Shown here in pieces: positions 18,454 through 28,400 of a DNA stretch of 64,000 nt. The notes beneath the pieces were generated by a model, which worked only from the letters and a program-made list of their open reading frames with translations, searched no databases and had not been told where the DNA came from. The stretch's first letter is position 1. Each line of letters starts with the position of its first letter. The stretch comes from Pseudomonas asiatica (lineage in GTDB: Bacteria; Pseudomonadota; Gammaproteobacteria; Pseudomonadales; Pseudomonadaceae): positions 58,501-122,500 of the forward strand of contig NZ_CP157874.1 in assembly GCF_040214835.1 (NCBI RefSeq), given 5' to 3'. The translations under genes were made by a program, and so were the position numbers.

Positions 18454-18741
18454 TTACCACTCGAAGATCTTCCAGGACGGAATCAGCATGTCCGGCTGGT
18501 CGGATCGAATGAAATTGCCATCAGAGCCATCGGCGCGTACCAGGAAATAAGGCTTGCCGTTTTTCGGCGTGATCTTGATCGCATACAGGAACCCGTTCTG
18601 CCGGTACTCCTGGATGGTTTTGTCGCCTTCCGTGCGAATGGTCACCTCGGGATCGGCCGAGGGGGCGTCGTCCGCCGCCAGGGTGACGACAGGCATGGTG
18701 GCCAACAGACCGAGCAGTAACAGGCGATTGAGTGTACGCAT
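18454..18741 (-). CDS. DUF2782 periplasmic protein
   Basis: A 95-residue protein with a cleavable signal peptide (about residues 1-22, ending VTLAA) and a small domain with [35 protein letters not shown], the pattern of DUF2782. It is conserved beside polA and thrB in Pseudomonas. Function unknown. It is divergent from polA, and its start lies 75 bases from the polA start. Confidence 0.88.
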   Translation of the reverse strand: MRTLNRLLLLGLLATMPVVTLAADDAPSADPEVTIRTEGDKTIQEYRQNGFLYAIKITPKNGKPYFLVRADGSDGNFIRSDQPDMLIPSWKIFEW

Positions 18742-18816
18742 GATAACCTTGTCCCTTTGTCGTCAATGATTCTGGCTATTCTAGCGCCGGACCCGTCGAA
18801 AAGGTTGATTCTGCTC

Positions 18817-21564
18817 ATGAGCCAAGCGCCCCTCGTCCTGGTGGACGGTTCCTCCTACCTGTACCGCGCCTTCCACGCGCTGCCGCCGTTGACTACCTCC
18901 AAAGGCATGCCGACCGGCGCGGTGAAGGGGGTGCTGAACATGCTCAAGAGCCTGCGCAAGCAATACCCCGACAGCCTGTTCGCGGTGGTGTTCGACGCCA
19001 AGGGTGGCACCTTCCGCGATGCCATGTTCGCCGAATACAAGGCCAACCGCCCAAGCATGCCGGACGACCTGCGGGTGCAGATCGAGCCGCTGCACGCCAG
19101 CGTCAAGGCGCTGGGCTACCCACTGCTGTGCGTCGAGGGGGTCGAGGCCGACGACGTGATCGGCACCCTGGCGCGCAGCAGCGCCGCGCTGGGCCGCCCG
19201 GTGATCATCTCGACCGGTGACAAGGACATGGCGCAGCTGGTGGACGGGCACATTACCTTGGTCAACACCATGACCGGAAGCGTGCTCGACGTGGCTGGCG
19301 TGCACGAGAAATTTGGCGTCGGCCCGGAACATATCATCGACTTCCTGGCGCTGATGGGCGACAAGGTCGACAACATTCCCGGTGTGCCGGGCGTGGGCGA
19401 AAAAACCGCGGTGGGCCTGCTGACCGGTATCGGCGGCGGCCTCAGCGACCTGTACGCCAACCTGGACAAGGTCCCGACGCTGGCCATTCGCGGCGCCAAG
19501 ACCCTGCCGGCCAAGCTGGAAGAGCACCGCGACGCGGCGTTCCTGTCTTATGAGCTGGCTACCATCAAGGTCGACGTGCCCCTGGATATCGAAGTAGATG
19601 CCCTGGTGTGCGGCGAACCTGATCGCGACGCGTTGCTGGCGCTGTACACCGAGATGGAATTCAAGAGCTGGGTCGCCGAGGTGCAGCGTGACGCTGCCAA
19701 GGCCGGTGACGACATCGCGCCGATCGCGGAGCCGGTGGCCAAGACCGAGCCCAGGTACGAAACCATTCTCGACCAGCAACGTTTCGACTTCTGGCTGGAG
19801 AAGCTGCGTCAGGCGCCACTGTTTGCCTTCGACACCGAGACCACTGGCCTGGACGCACAGCAGGCGCAGCTTGTCGGCCTGTCGTTCGCCGTCGAGCCGC
19901 ATGAAGCGGCCTATGTGCCGCTGGCCCACGACTATGAAGGCGCGCCGGTCCAGCTGGACCGCGCCGCCGTGCTGCTGGCGCTGAAGCCGCTGCTGGAAGA
20001 CCCGGCCAAGGCCAAGGTCGGGCAGAACGCCAAGTACGACATCAACATCCTCGCCAATGGCTCGCCCGCCATCGAAATGCGCGGCGTTGCCTACGACACC
20101 ATGCTCGAGTCGTACGTGCTGAACTCCACCGCCACCCGTCACGACATGGACAGCCTGGCACTGAAGTACCTCGACCACACCACCATCGCCTTCGAGGACA
20201 TCGCCGGCAAGGGCGCCAAGCAGCTGACCTTCAACCAGATCCACCTGGACAAGGCCGGCCCCTACGCTGCCGAAGACGCCGACATCACCCTGCGCCTGCA
20301 CCAAGCGCTGCAGGCGCGCCTGGCGCAGACGCCGAGCGTGCAGCCGGTGCTGATGGACATCGAGATGCCGCTGGTGCCGGTGCTGGCCAAGATCGAGCGC
20401 CAGGGGGCGCTGGTCGATGCCGCGCTGCTGCAGGTGCAGAGCGGTGAGCTGGGGGTGAAGATGGCCGAGCTGGAGCAGCGCGCCTATGAGCTGGCCGGTG
20501 AGGAGTTCAACCTCGGCTCGCCCAAGCAGCTGGGCGCGATCCTCTACGACAAGCTGGGCATGCCGGTGCTGAGCAAGACCACCAAGGGCCAGCCATCCAC
20601 GGCAGAGGCGGTGCTCGACGAACTGGCCGAGCAAGGCTACCCGCTGCCGGAGGTACTGATGCAGTACCGCAGCCTGAGCAAGCTCAAGAGCACCTACACC
20701 GACAAGCTGCCGGGGCAGATCAACCCGCGCACCGGGCGTATCCACACCTCCTACCAGCAGGCGGTAGCGGCCACCGGCCGGCTGTCGTCCAGCGACCCGA
20801 ACCTGCAGAACATCCCGATCCGCACTGCCGAAGGCCGGCGCATCCGTCAGGCCTTCGTCGCCAGCCCGGGCTACAAGCTGCTGGCGGCGGACTACTCGCA
20901 GATCGAGTTGCGCATCATGGCCCACCTGGCCAAGGACGAAGGCTTGCTGCATGCCTTCCGCAACGACCTGGACGTGCACCGCGCCACGGCGGCGGAAGTA
21001 TTCGGCGTAGCCCTGGAAGACGTCACCACCGACCAGCGCCGCAGTGCCAAGGCCATCAACTTCGGCCTGATCTACGGCATGAGCGCCTTTGGCCTGGCCA
21101 AGCAGATCGGCGTCGACCGCAAGCAATCGCAGGATTACATCGACCGCTACTTCGCCCGCTACCCGGGCGTGCTGGCCTACATGGAGCGCACCCGCGCCCA
21201 GGCGGCGGAGCAAGGCTTTGTCGAAACCCTGTTCGGTCGCCGCCTGTACCTGCCGGATATCAATGCCAAGAACCCGGCCCTGCGCAAAGGCGCCGAGCGC
21301 ACGGCGATCAACGCCCCGATGCAGGGCACTGCGGCCGATATCATCAAGCGGGCCATGGTCAATGTGGATAACTGGCTGAGCGAGAGCGGGCTGGACGCCC
21401 GGGTGATCCTGCAGGTACACGACGAACTGGTGCTGGAAGTGCGCGAGGACCTGGTGGAGCAGGTGAAAGATGAAATTCGCCAGCACATGAGCAAGGCCGC
21501 GCAGCTGGATGTACCGCTGCTGGTCGAGGCAGGAATTGGTGCGAATTGGGACGAAGCTCACTGA
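18817..21564 (+). CDS. polA: DNA polymerase I
   Basis: Family A repair and Okazaki-fragment polymerase, 915 residues. The N-terminal 5'-3' exonuclease domain has [12 protein letters not shown] and [18 protein letters not shown]. The 3'-5' proofreading domain has the catalytic DTETTGLD, so proofreading appears intact. The polymerase domain has motif [13 protein letters not shown] (from residue 692), motif [17 protein letters not shown] and motif [10 protein letters not shown]. The ATG at 18817 is preferred over 18757 because the family starts with a short leader before [14 protein letters not shown]. Confidence 0.97.
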   Translation: MSQAPLVLVDGSSYLYRAFHALPPLTTSKGMPTGAVKGVLNMLKSLRKQYPDSLFAVVFDAKGGTFRDAMFAEYKANRPSMPDDLRVQIEPLHASVKALGYPLLCVEGVEADDVIGTLARSSAALGRPVIISTGDKDMAQLVDGHITLVNTMTGSVLDVAGVHEKFGVGPEHIIDFLALMGDKVDNIPGVPGVGEKTAVGLLTGIGGGLSDLYANLDKVPTLAIRGAKTLPAKLEEHRDAAFLSYELATIKVDVPLDIEVDALVCGEPDRDALLALYTEMEFKSWVAEVQRDAAKAGDDIAPIAEPVAKTEPRYETILDQQRFDFWLEKLRQAPLFAFDTETTGLDAQQAQLVGLSFAVEPHEAAYVPLAHDYEGAPVQLDRAAVLLALKPLLEDPAKAKVGQNAKYDINILANGSPAIEMRGVAYDTMLESYVLNSTATRHDMDSLALKYLDHTTIAFEDIAGKGAKQLTFNQIHLDKAGPYAAEDADITLRLHQALQARLAQTPSVQPVLMDIEMPLVPVLAKIERQGALVDAALLQVQSGELGVKMAELEQRAYELAGEEFNLGSPKQLGAILYDKLGMPVLSKTTKGQPSTAEAVLDELAEQGYPLPEVLMQYRSLSKLKSTYTDKLPGQINPRTGRIHTSYQQAVAATGRLSSSDPNLQNIPIRTAEGRRIRQAFVASPGYKLLAADYSQIELRIMAHLAKDEGLLHAFRNDLDVHRATAAEVFGVALEDVTTDQRRSAKAINFGLIYGMSAFGLAKQIGVDRKQSQDYIDRYFARYPGVLAYMERTRAQAAEQGFVETLFGRRLYLPDINAKNPALRKGAERTAINAPMQGTAADIIKRAMVNVDNWLSESGLDARVILQVHDELVLEVREDLVEQVKDEIRQHMSKAAQLDVPLLVEAGIGANWDEAH

Positions 21565-21678
21565 TCGGGCGGGGAAAGCTGTGTAGGATCCGTGATGTAG
21601 GGATGCGGATCCTGGCACTGCTCAGTGCCAGTGGTGCTGAGGTTTCATGAAACTATCGCAAATAGTTTTCAGGGCTTT

Positions 21679-21707
21679 GGAACTAAACCGGTGAAGCGGA
21701 ACTCAGA
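21679..21707 (+). promoter_or_regulatory. AlgU (sigma-22/RpoE)-like promoter of ErsA
   Basis: GGAACTA (21679-21685) and TCAGA (21703-21707) are separated by 17 bases and resemble the AlgU consensus GAACTT-N16/17-TCTGA. The predicted start near 21713 gives a transcript of about 131 bases to the end of the terminator, which agrees with the known size of ErsA. ErsA is known to be driven by AlgU in P. aeruginosa. Confidence 0.7.
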
Positions 21708-21712
21708 GTAAC

Positions 21713-21843
21713 TGAATGGCTGGTGAAGCCTTTCGATGCTCCTATGTTGTGTTAAGTGTTGGCAGATATCTGGACCCCGCCCTAGCGGTCCGGACTTGGA
21801 CCCCGAACTTCCCCCTCCCCATACGAAGTCCGGGGTTTTTTTT
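21713..21843 (+). ncRNA. ersA: ErsA small regulatory RNA (Pseudomon-1 motif, Spot 42 position)
   Basis: Located between polA and engB, the conserved site of ErsA in Pseudomonas. Visible structure: a stem GGACC/GGTCC with inner GC pair (21772-21791), then a terminator stem CCCCGAACTTC/GAAGTCCGGGG (21801-21811 with 21825-21835, one mismatch) and eight T. The apical loop is very C-rich (21812-21824), which fits the known ErsA mechanism of pairing with G-rich ribosome binding sites such as algC. The 5' end is inferred from the promoter. Confidence 0.85.
21801..21843 (+). terminator. Rho-independent terminator of ErsA
   Basis: Stem of 11 pairs with one mismatch, C-rich loop, then TTTTTTTT at 21836-21843. 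It doubles as the functional C-rich module of the RNA. Confidence 0.9.
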
Positions 21844-21874
21844 GCCCGGAATTTGACTTATGGCTAATAGAGAG

Positions 21875-21951
21875 CCCTGTGGGAGCGGGTTTACCCGCGA
21901 ATGCGATGTCGGATGCACCGCCGCATTCGCGGGTAAACCCGCTCCCACAGG
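21875..21951. repeat. BIME: inverted pair of REP elements (family A)
   Basis: Facing copies of TGGGAGCGGGTTTACCCGCG with the CGAATGCG flank, directly after the ErsA terminator and before the convergent end of engB. Confidence 0.92.
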
Positions 21952-21965
21952 TTACGAGCAAACCT

Positions 21966-22598
21966 TCAAATGACTGGCTTGTCTTCCAGCTCCATCCAGT
22001 CTGCCAGCACTCGGTAGGCCTCTTCCACGCCCAGGCGCTTGGGCGCCGAGAACAGCTGGATGGTCACGCCGTCGCCCCAACCCTTGCGGATTTCCGACTG
22101 CACCTTGAGCAGAGTGTTCTTGCCCGCGCCGTGGGTCAGCTTGTCGGCCTTGGTCAGCAGGATGTGCATCGGCATGCTGCTGGCCTTGGCCCAGTCGAGC
22201 ATCATCTTGTCGAAGTCGGTCATCGGGTGGCGCACGTCCATCATCAGGATCACGCCACGCAGGCACTCCCGGCTGCCCAGGTAGGCTTCCAAGTGTTTCT
22301 GCCAGTGCTGCTTGAGCGGAATCGGGACTTTTGCATAACCGTAGCCTGGCAGGTCGACCAAACGCCGTTCATCGTCCAGACTGAAGAAATTCAACAGCTG
22401 GGTGCGCCCGGGGGTTTTCGAGGTGCGCGCCAGGCTGGCATGAGTCAGGGTGTTGAGGGCGCTGGATTTGCCGGCGTTGGAGCGGCCGGCGAAAGCCACC
22501 TCGTAACCCTGGTCGTCCGGGCATTGTTCGACCTTGGCAGCGCTGAGGGCGAATTTGGCTTTCTGGCAGAGGCCGAGGATGGGGTTCTTGACTTGCAT
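21966..22598 (-). CDS. engB: Ribosome biogenesis GTP-binding protein EngB/YsxC
   Basis: Essential-type small GTPase involved in large-subunit ribosome assembly. The 210-residue product has G1 [13 protein letters not shown]2 around [14 protein letters not shown]3 [10 protein letters not shown] and G4 LTKADKL. The ATG at 22598 ([16 protein letters not shown]) gives the normal family length; the frame stays open upstream to 23105 but that part lies over the cytochrome gene. It is divergent from the cytochrome c5-type gene. Confidence 0.95.
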   Translation of the reverse strand: MQVKNPILGLCQKAKFALSAAKVEQCPDDQGYEVAFAGRSNAGKSSALNTLTHASLARTSKTPGRTQLLNFFSLDDERRLVDLPGYGYAKVPIPLKQHWQKHLEAYLGSRECLRGVILMMDVRHPMTDFDKMMLDWAKASSMPMHILLTKADKLTHGAGKNTLLKVQSEIRKGWGDGVTIQLFSAPKRLGVEEAYRVLADWMELEDKPVI

Positions 22599-22799
22599 GG
22601 GATATCCGATGTGGGTGTTGCCTGACTCTATAGGCCCGAGCCTGGCAAGCGGTGTCGTTTCCGTTTGGATGGCGGAAGTATATAATGCCCCAGTTTTTGT
22701 GTGCTCATTCTCCCGGCGAAGGAGAACGGGCATGGGGTGTCGAACAATAGCTCGCGCAACAGAACGCAGCGCGGCCCCCAACCCTGAAGGTCGTTCCGC

Positions 22800-23102
22800 A
22801 TGGCGAAATGGCTGCTTGCTGTCGGTATGTTCCTGCCGTTTTTCAGCGCACAGGCTACACAGGATCCCGAGGTGTTGTACAACCGCACGTGTGCGGCCTG
22901 TCACACCGGGCAGTTGCCACAGGCACCCAGGCAGGGTGACCGGGCAGCATGGGAGCCAAGGCTGGCGCAAGGCATGGATGTACTGGTGAAGCACGTGACC
23001 CAGGGTTTCAAGGCTATGCCGCCGCGTGGATTGTGCATGGACTGCAGTGCCGAGGACTACCGTTTGGTCATCCTTTGGATGAGTGGCAGTCCCGATACAT
23101 AA
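22800..23102 (+). CDS. Cytochrome c5-type monoheme protein
   Basis: A 100-residue exported protein with a signal peptide ([19 protein letters not shown]), heme motif CAACH and a probable Met axial ligand in [11 protein letters not shown]. The extra CMDC Cys pair is a feature of cytochrome c5. It should carry electrons in the periplasm. The cytochrome c4 gene follows 31 bases later, probably co-transcribed. The 200 bases upstream, to engB, hold its promoter. Confidence 0.88.
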   Translation: MAKWLLAVGMFLPFFSAQATQDPEVLYNRTCAACHTGQLPQAPRQGDRAAWEPRLAQGMDVLVKHVTQGFKAMPPRGLCMDCSAEDYRLVILWMSGSPDT

Positions 23103-23133
23103 CATTTCACCCTTAGCCGTGTTGGATTAGCTG

Positions 23134-23751
23134 ATGAACAAACTAGTCGTGAGTCTGCTGTTGACCTTGGGTGTCGCAGGTGCGGCCACTGCTGCGCAAC
23201 CCGTCAAAGGCGATGCCGCCGCCGGCCAGGCCAAGACGGCCGTCTGTGGCGCCTGCCACAACCCCGACGGCAACAGCCTGGCACCGAACTTCCCGAAACT
23301 GGCCGGCCAAGGCCAGCGCTATCTCGAAAAACAAATGCACGATATCAAGTCGGGCAAGCGTACCGTACTGGAGATGACCGGCATGCTGGCCGCATTCAGC
23401 GACCAGGACCTGGCCGATATCGCCGCCTACTTCTCCAGCCAGAAAGGCAGCGTGGGCGCGGCCGATCCCAAGCTGGTCGAACGTGGCCGGGCGCTGTTCA
23501 ACGGCGGCGACCTGGAAAAAGGCATGCCTGCCTGCACCGGCTGCCACTCGCCGAACGGCGCGGGTATCGCCCTGGCCGGCTTCCCGCACCTGGGCGGGCA
23601 GCATGCACAGTACGTGACCAAGCAGCTCACCGACTTCCGCGAAGGCAACCGCACCAACGATGGCGATGCCATGACCATGCGCACCATCGCCGGCAAGCTG
23701 AGCAACCACGACATCGAGGCGCTGGCCAGCTACATCCAGGGCCTGCACTGA
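23134..23751 (+). CDS. Diheme cytochrome c4
   Basis: A 205-residue periplasmic protein with a signal peptide (LVVSLLLTLGVAGAATAAQ) and two similar cytochrome domains, heme motifs CGACH and CTGCH, each followed by a Met ligand region (GKRTVLEMTGM and DAMTMRTIAG). Cytochrome c4 donates electrons to terminal oxidases. It pairs with the preceding c5-type gene and is followed by a BIME and a terminator. Confidence 0.93.
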   Translation: MNKLVVSLLLTLGVAGAATAAQPVKGDAAAGQAKTAVCGACHNPDGNSLAPNFPKLAGQGQRYLEKQMHDIKSGKRTVLEMTGMLAAFSDQDLADIAAYFSSQKGSVGAADPKLVERGRALFNGGDLEKGMPACTGCHSPNGAGIALAGFPHLGGQHAQYVTKQLTDFREGNRTNDGDAMTMRTIAGKLSNHDIEALASYIQGLH

Positions 23752-23761
23752 GGCCCTTCGG

Positions 23762-23877
23762 CCGCCTGTGATGGCCCTATCGCCGGCAAGCCAGCTCCCA
23801 TAGATGCTGCATATGGCTTGAGGTCGATGCGCTCGAGGTGGGAGCCGGCTTGCCGGCGATAGGGCCATCACAGGCGG
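23762..23877. repeat. BIME: long inverted repeat of REP family C
   Basis: Two arms of about 38 bases (CCGCCTGTGATGGCCCTATC... and its complement) around the core GCCGGCAAGCC. The arms extend beyond the usual REP unit by the CCGCCTGTGAT/ATCACAGGCGG ends, making the most symmetric BIME in the window. Lies between cytochrome c4 and its terminator. Confidence 0.9.
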
Positions 23878-23916
23878 TGCATTAACCTTCAGTTAATGTT
23901 GTAGGCCAATGATGAA

Positions 23917-23941
23917 AGGGCGGCCGGACCGCCCTTTTTTC
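23917..23941 (+). terminator. Rho-independent terminator after cytochrome c4
   Basis: GGGCGG and CCGCCC stem with loop CCGGA, followed by TTTTTTCC. It separates the cytochrome genes from dsbA. Confidence 0.85.
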
Positions 23942-24036
23942 CGTCCGCAGCCGTTACACTACAGAACTCGGCCCCTTCCCGGCCTGTCTCAGTGCAGGTC
24001 GCGTCGTGGCGACCAATGACTGCCCAGGAGTAAAGC

Positions 24037-24669
24037 ATGCGTAAACTGATTCTCAGCGCCGCGCTGGTCGCTGCCAGCGTATTCGGTATGACTGCCGTCC
24101 AGGCCGCCGAGCCTGTCGCCGGCAAGGAATACCTCGAGCTGAGCAACCCTGTTCCGGTTTCCGTGCCTGGCAAGATCGAAGTGGTCGAGCTGTTCTGGTA
24201 CGGCTGCCCACACTGCTACCACTTCGAGCCGACCATCAACCCGTGGGTCGAAAAACTGCCCAAGGACGTCAACTTCAAGCGCGTACCAGCCATGTTCGGT
24301 GGCCCATGGGACGCCCACGGCCAGATGTTCCTGACCCTCGAAGCCATGGGCGTCGAGCAGAAGGTACACGCCGCGGTGTTCGATGCCATCCAGAACCAGA
24401 AAAAGCGCCTGACCGACCCGCAGGACATGGCCGACTTCCTCGCCACTCAGGGCGTGGACAAGGACAAGTTCCTCGCCACCTTCAATTCGTTCGCCATCAA
24501 GGGCCAGGTCAACCAGGCCAAGGAACTGGCGAAAAAGTACGAGATCACCGGCGTACCGAGCATGGTGGTCAACGGCAAGTACCGCTTCGACCTGGGTACC
24601 GCCGGCGGGCCGGAAGGCGTACTGAACGTTGCCGACCAGCTGATCGCCAAGGAGCGCGCCGCTAAGTAA
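24037..24669 (+). CDS. dsbA: Thiol:disulfide interchange protein DsbA
   Basis: Periplasmic oxidase that introduces disulfide bonds. The 210-residue product has a signal peptide (about 1-22, ending VQA-AEP), the active site CPHC at residues 57-60 in LFWYGCPHCYHF, and the cis-Pro loop GVPSMVVNGKY. Size fits DsbA. AGGAG lies upstream of the ATG. The next gene starts 12 bases after its stop. Confidence 0.96.
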   Translation: MRKLILSAALVAASVFGMTAVQAAEPVAGKEYLELSNPVPVSVPGKIEVVELFWYGCPHCYHFEPTINPWVEKLPKDVNFKRVPAMFGGPWDAHGQMFLTLEAMGVEQKVHAAVFDAIQNQKKRLTDPQDMADFLATQGVDKDKFLATFNSFAIKGQVNQAKELAKKYEITGVPSMVVNGKYRFDLGTAGGPEGVLNVADQLIAKERAAK

Positions 24670-24681
24670 GCGGCGTAACCC

Positions 24682-25536
24682 ATGCGCCGCTTCAGAACCG
24701 CGCGTGGCATTGGCCTGCACCAGCCGCAGGTCAACGAGCATCACCTGCACGCCCCTGGCCTGCCCGAGGATGGTCGTCTGCGGCTGCTCAGTTTCAACAT
24801 CCAGGTGGGCATCAGCACCGAGCGCTACCGGCATTACGTGACCCGCAGCTGGCAGCACCTGCTGCCGCACAACGGGCGTGCAGGCAACCTGCAGAAGATT
24901 GGCCAACTGCTGGGCGACTTCGACCTGGTGGCCTTGCAGGAGGCCGATGGCGGCAGCCTGCGCTCGGGCTATGTCAACCAGGTCGAGCACCTTGCCCACC
25001 TGGGTGCCTTCCCCTACTGGTACCAGCAACTCAACCGCAACCTTGGGCGTTTTGCCCAGCACAGCAATGGCGTGCTCAGCCGCCTGAAGCCACAACTGCT
25101 CGAGGATCACCCATTGCCCGGCCCGGCTGGGCGTGGTGCGATTCTGGTGCGCTTTGGCGAGGGCGAAGATGCGCTGATCGTGGTGATGATGCACCTGGCC
25201 CTCGGCGCCAAGACCCGCGCCCTGCAACTGGGTTACATCCGCGAGCTGATTGGCGGTTACCGCCACCAGGTGCTGATGGGCGACATGAATACCCATGCCA
25301 CCGACCTGCTGGAGCACTCGCCGTTGCGCGACCTGGGCCTGATTGCCCCACAAGTCGAGGCCACCTTCCCCAGCTGGCGTCCACAGCGTTGCCTGGACCA
25401 CATCCTGCTCAGCCCAAGCCTCACGCTGGAGCGTGTCGAGGTGCTGGCGCAGCCAATTTCCGACCACCTTCCCGTTGCTGTCGAGATTCGATTGCCTGAT
25501 GCATTGACTGTGGATACGCTGCCGGTCCTGAGCTAA
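24682..25536 (+). CDS. Endonuclease/exonuclease/phosphatase (EEP) family protein
   Basis: A 284-residue cytoplasmic protein with the EEP metal-dependent phosphoesterase motifs in order: LLSFNIQVG, LVALQEAD, HSNGVLSR, MMHLALGAKTR, MGDMNTHA, CLDHILLS and the final SDHLPVAVEI. Catalytic Glu, Asp, Asn and His positions are all present, so it should be active on a phosphodiester substrate that I cannot name. The start is 12 bases after dsbA and the gene is probably in that transcript. Confidence 0.9.
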   Translation: MRRFRTARGIGLHQPQVNEHHLHAPGLPEDGRLRLLSFNIQVGISTERYRHYVTRSWQHLLPHNGRAGNLQKIGQLLGDFDLVALQEADGGSLRSGYVNQVEHLAHLGAFPYWYQQLNRNLGRFAQHSNGVLSRLKPQLLEDHPLPGPAGRGAILVRFGEGEDALIVVMMHLALGAKTRALQLGYIRELIGGYRHQVLMGDMNTHATDLLEHSPLRDLGLIAPQVEATFPSWRPQRCLDHILLSPSLTLERVEVLAQPISDHLPVAVEIRLPDALTVDTLPVLS

Positions 25537-25563
25537 TTGCCATCACCGTTTGCGGACCCGGGC

Positions 25564-27507
25564 ATGACTGAAGACGCTGAGCGCTGGAAAGAAAAATACC
25601 TGAAAAGCATCGAGCAGCAGGAAAAGCTCGAGCGCCGTTGGGACGCCCGTCTCGACCTGCTGCGTCGCGGCCTGGTACGCAGCACCCTGGCTGCCGAAGG
25701 CAGTGACAAGGTGGTGGACCAGTGCATGAAGGAAATGCGCGAGGTTATCCGCAGCGACAACATGGACGCTGGCCTTGCCGGGCTGATTCCGCGTCTTGAG
25801 AAGGCGGTGCTGGACTCCGAACAGCGCCGGGAAGCTCGCATGAATCAGGTCAGCGATGCGCTGACCGCGCTGGTCGACCAACTGCAAGGCCTGCCATTGC
25901 CGAACGATGTGTCGCGGCCGTTGAAAAAGCTGGCGAAGAAGCTCGACGGTGGCGTGGCCCAGTCACGCGACCTGCCACCGTTGCTGGGCGAGTTGAGCGG
26001 CTTGCAGGGCCGTGCGCTGTCAGCCCTGGGCAAGTCGGGGGAGGACGCCCGACCCGGCTTCTTGCAGCGCTTGTTCGGTAGCCGCGAGGATGACGCGCAA
26101 GGCGAGCCAGCGCTTGTGCCGCTGACGCTGCCGGTTGCCGAGGCGCAGCCCTTGGCAGCACCGGCCAACGTCGGTGCTCCGCAGCCCGACGACGTGGACG
26201 CGCTGCAGCCGCTGCCAGTCTCTTCAGCATCTGTTGTCGAGGCGCCCGTAGTGCCAGAGCCCGCGCTGGAGACACCTGGCCCGGCGCTGATCGAAACAGC
26301 CGAACTGTCACCAGCCCCGCTGCCGCAGCCGCTACCGGACGATGTGCCGGCACCGGAAGCTGTCGCCAGCGAGCCTCCGGCTGAAGCAGGACCGGCGCAA
26401 ACACTCGAAGAAACCTTCGGCGAAGACGGCCCCTATGCCCTGCCCTACGCGGTGGAGCCGCCCTACAGCCAGGTTGCCGAGCACATCGAGCACACCCTGA
26501 TCGGCCTGCTCGATGACCTCAGCCTGCCGGAGCGACACAAGGCCCAGGCGCTCGAGATGCGTGAGCGGGTCGCCCGCGGCTTGAATTGGTATGAGCTGAT
26601 CCCGGTGCTGGATGACCTGGCTGTGCTCATGCTGGCGATCACCGACAGCGGCCAGCACGAATTCGAAACCTACCTGCAGCAGCTCAACGAACGCCTGGAA
26701 GGTTTCCAGAGCCACCTGCACGAGGCCAGCGCCGGTCACGCCGACAACAGCTCGGCCGCCCGCGAGCTGGATACCCAGCTGCGTGAGCACGTCGACGGGC
26801 TGCAGAGCAGTGTGCAAGGTGCCGCCGACGTCGACAGCCTCAAGCACATCCTGGAAAACCGCCTGGAAGGCCTGTTGGTGACTATGGACGAGCACAAGCA
26901 TGAGCGTGATCGCCGCGAGCAGGAGCTGGCTGGGCGCCTGCAAGGGCTGTCGGAGCGGGTGGCGAACATGGAGCAGGAGGCGCTCGGCTACCGCGAGCAC
27001 CTTGAAGAGCAGCGCCAGAAGGCCTTGCTCGACCCCCTCACCGGTTTGCCCAACCGTGCGGCCTGGAGCGAGCGGGTCGAGCGCGAAATGCTCGAATGGC
27101 AGGCACATGGCGGCCATCTGGCGATGGCGATCCTCGACCTGGACCATTTCAAGCGTATCAACGACAGCTATGGGCACCTGGCCGGGGACAAGGTACTGAA
27201 GATCGTCGCCGACCAGTTGCGCAAGCGCCTGCGCAGCGGTGACTTCATCGCCCGCTTCGGCGGCGAGGAGTTTGTCCTGTTGCTGCCGCAGACCTCGCCG
27301 GCCGCCGCTGCCCAGATAGCCGAGGTGCTACGGGCCACGGTCGAGGCGTGCCCGTTCCACTTCAAGGGCGAACGGGTGGTGATCACCACATCCATCGGCC
27401 TGGGTGCATTCCGTTCCGGCGAGCGCGGCGACCAGGTACTCAAGCGCGCCGATGCGGCGCTGTACCGGGCCAAGGAGTCGGGGCGCAACCGCGTCGAGCA
27501 GGCGTAG
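25564..27507 (+). CDS. dgcH: GGDEF diguanylate cyclase (DgcH type)
   Basis: Makes c-di-GMP. The 647-residue product has a helical N-terminal half, a Pro/Ala-rich linker at about residues 170-290, a second helical region with coiled-coil character (EHKHERDRREQELAGRLQGL), and a C-terminal GGDEF domain with active-site GGEEF at residues 566-570. The inhibitory I-site RSGD begins at residue 557, five residues before GGEEF. No membrane helix is seen. The ATG at 25564 is chosen; an in-frame TTG at 25537, next to the previous stop, is possible. Position matches PA5487 (dgcH). Confidence 0.9.
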   Translation: MTEDAERWKEKYLKSIEQQEKLERRWDARLDLLRRGLVRSTLAAEGSDKVVDQCMKEMREVIRSDNMDAGLAGLIPRLEKAVLDSEQRREARMNQVSDALTALVDQLQGLPLPNDVSRPLKKLAKKLDGGVAQSRDLPPLLGELSGLQGRALSALGKSGEDARPGFLQRLFGSREDDAQGEPALVPLTLPVAEAQPLAAPANVGAPQPDDVDALQPLPVSSASVVEAPVVPEPALETPGPALIETAELSPAPLPQPLPDDVPAPEAVASEPPAEAGPAQTLEETFGEDGPYALPYAVEPPYSQVAEHIEHTLIGLLDDLSLPERHKAQALEMRERVARGLNWYELIPVLDDLAVLMLAITDSGQHEFETYLQQLNERLEGFQSHLHEASAGHADNSSAARELDTQLREHVDGLQSSVQGAADVDSLKHILENRLEGLLVTMDEHKHERDRREQELAGRLQGLSERVANMEQEALGYREHLEEQRQKALLDPLTGLPNRAAWSERVEREMLEWQAHGGHLAMAILDLDHFKRINDSYGHLAGDKVLKIVADQLRKRLRSGDFIARFGGEEFVLLLPQTSPAAAAQIAEVLRATVEACPFHFKGERVVITTSIGLGAFRSGERGDQVLKRADAALYRAKESGRNRVEQA

Positions 27508-27587
27508 CCGGCAGCCGCTGACTCGCGGCAAGCACGGCCCTTGGGGAGCACGTTATACTGTAGCGCTCATACGCTGAGGCTACTGAC

Positions 27588-28376
27588 GTGCTTTCCACGC
27601 TTAAAAAAACCCTGATTTCCTTCCTGCTGTTGTCTGTCGCCGGTTGCTCGACAGGCCTGCGCATCGACCGTAGCCACCCTTCGGTCAACCAGGACAACCG
27701 CATCCAGTTCGTGGTCTTGCATTACACCAATGCTTCGCTGGAGCGTTCCCTGGCGTTGCTGACCCATGGCGAAGTCAGCAGCCACTACCTGATTGGCGAT
27801 GGCCCGGCGACGGTGTATCAGCTGGTGGATGAAAACCGCCGCGCCTGGCATGCCGGTGATAGCCAGTGGCAGGGTCGGACCTGGCTGAACTCCTCGTCCA
27901 TCGGTATCGAAATCGTCAACCCGGGCTTCACCGATACGCCGAATGGCCGGGTCTGGCACCCTTACAGCGAAGCGCAGGTCCAGTCGCTGATCGCGCTGCT
28001 CAAGGACATCGTCAAACGCAACAACATCGAGCCACGGCACATCATTGGCCACAGCGATATCGCGCCGCTGCGCAAGCTTGACCCGGGGCCGCTGTTCCCG
28101 TGGAAGCGCCTGGCCGACGCCGGATTGGGTGTCTGGCCGGATGCAAATGCCGTGGCACGGCAGCAAGCCTATTTCAGCGTCAACCCGCCGAGCGTTGGCT
28201 GGTATCAGCAGGAGCTGGCGCGGTTTGGCTATGCGATCGAGCAGACCGGGGTACTGGATGTTGCCACCCGCCATGTGATCGCCGCGTTCCAGATGCGTTT
28301 CCGCCCGCAGCGCTTCGATGGCATGCCGGATGCGCAGACGGCGGCGATGCTGCAGGTGCTCAACCGGATGCGTTGA
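27588..28376 (+). CDS. ampDh2: N-acetylmuramoyl-L-alanine amidase, lipoprotein (AmpDh2 type)
   Basis: Peptidoglycan amidase of the AmpD-homologue class. The 262-residue product has a lipobox (SVAGC), so it is anchored to a membrane facing the periplasm. The amidase_2 domain (about 35-175) has the zinc ligands in VVLHYTNAS and HIIGHSDIAPLRKLDPG. A C-terminal peptidoglycan-binding domain follows (about 190-260: ELARFGYAIEQTGVLD...). The start is GTG at 27588 with GAGG upstream. Location next to dgcH and kinB/algB matches P. aeruginosa ampDh2. Confidence 0.92.
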   Translation: MLSTLKKTLISFLLLSVAGCSTGLRIDRSHPSVNQDNRIQFVVLHYTNASLERSLALLTHGEVSSHYLIGDGPATVYQLVDENRRAWHAGDSQWQGRTWLNSSSIGIEIVNPGFTDTPNGRVWHPYSEAQVQSLIALLKDIVKRNNIEPRHIIGHSDIAPLRKLDPGPLFPWKRLADAGLGVWPDANAVARQQAYFSVNPPSVGWYQQELARFGYAIEQTGVLDVATRHVIAAFQMRFRPQRFDGMPDAQTAAMLQVLNRMR

Positions 28377-28400
28377 GCTGCCAAGGTGGGACGGGCTCTT

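Noticed and set aside
18781..21618. A 945-residue open frame on the minus strand opposite polA
   Set aside because: It is the codon-bias shadow of polA: His/Gln/Val/Leu-rich with no recognisable domain, and it exactly covers a well-supported gene.
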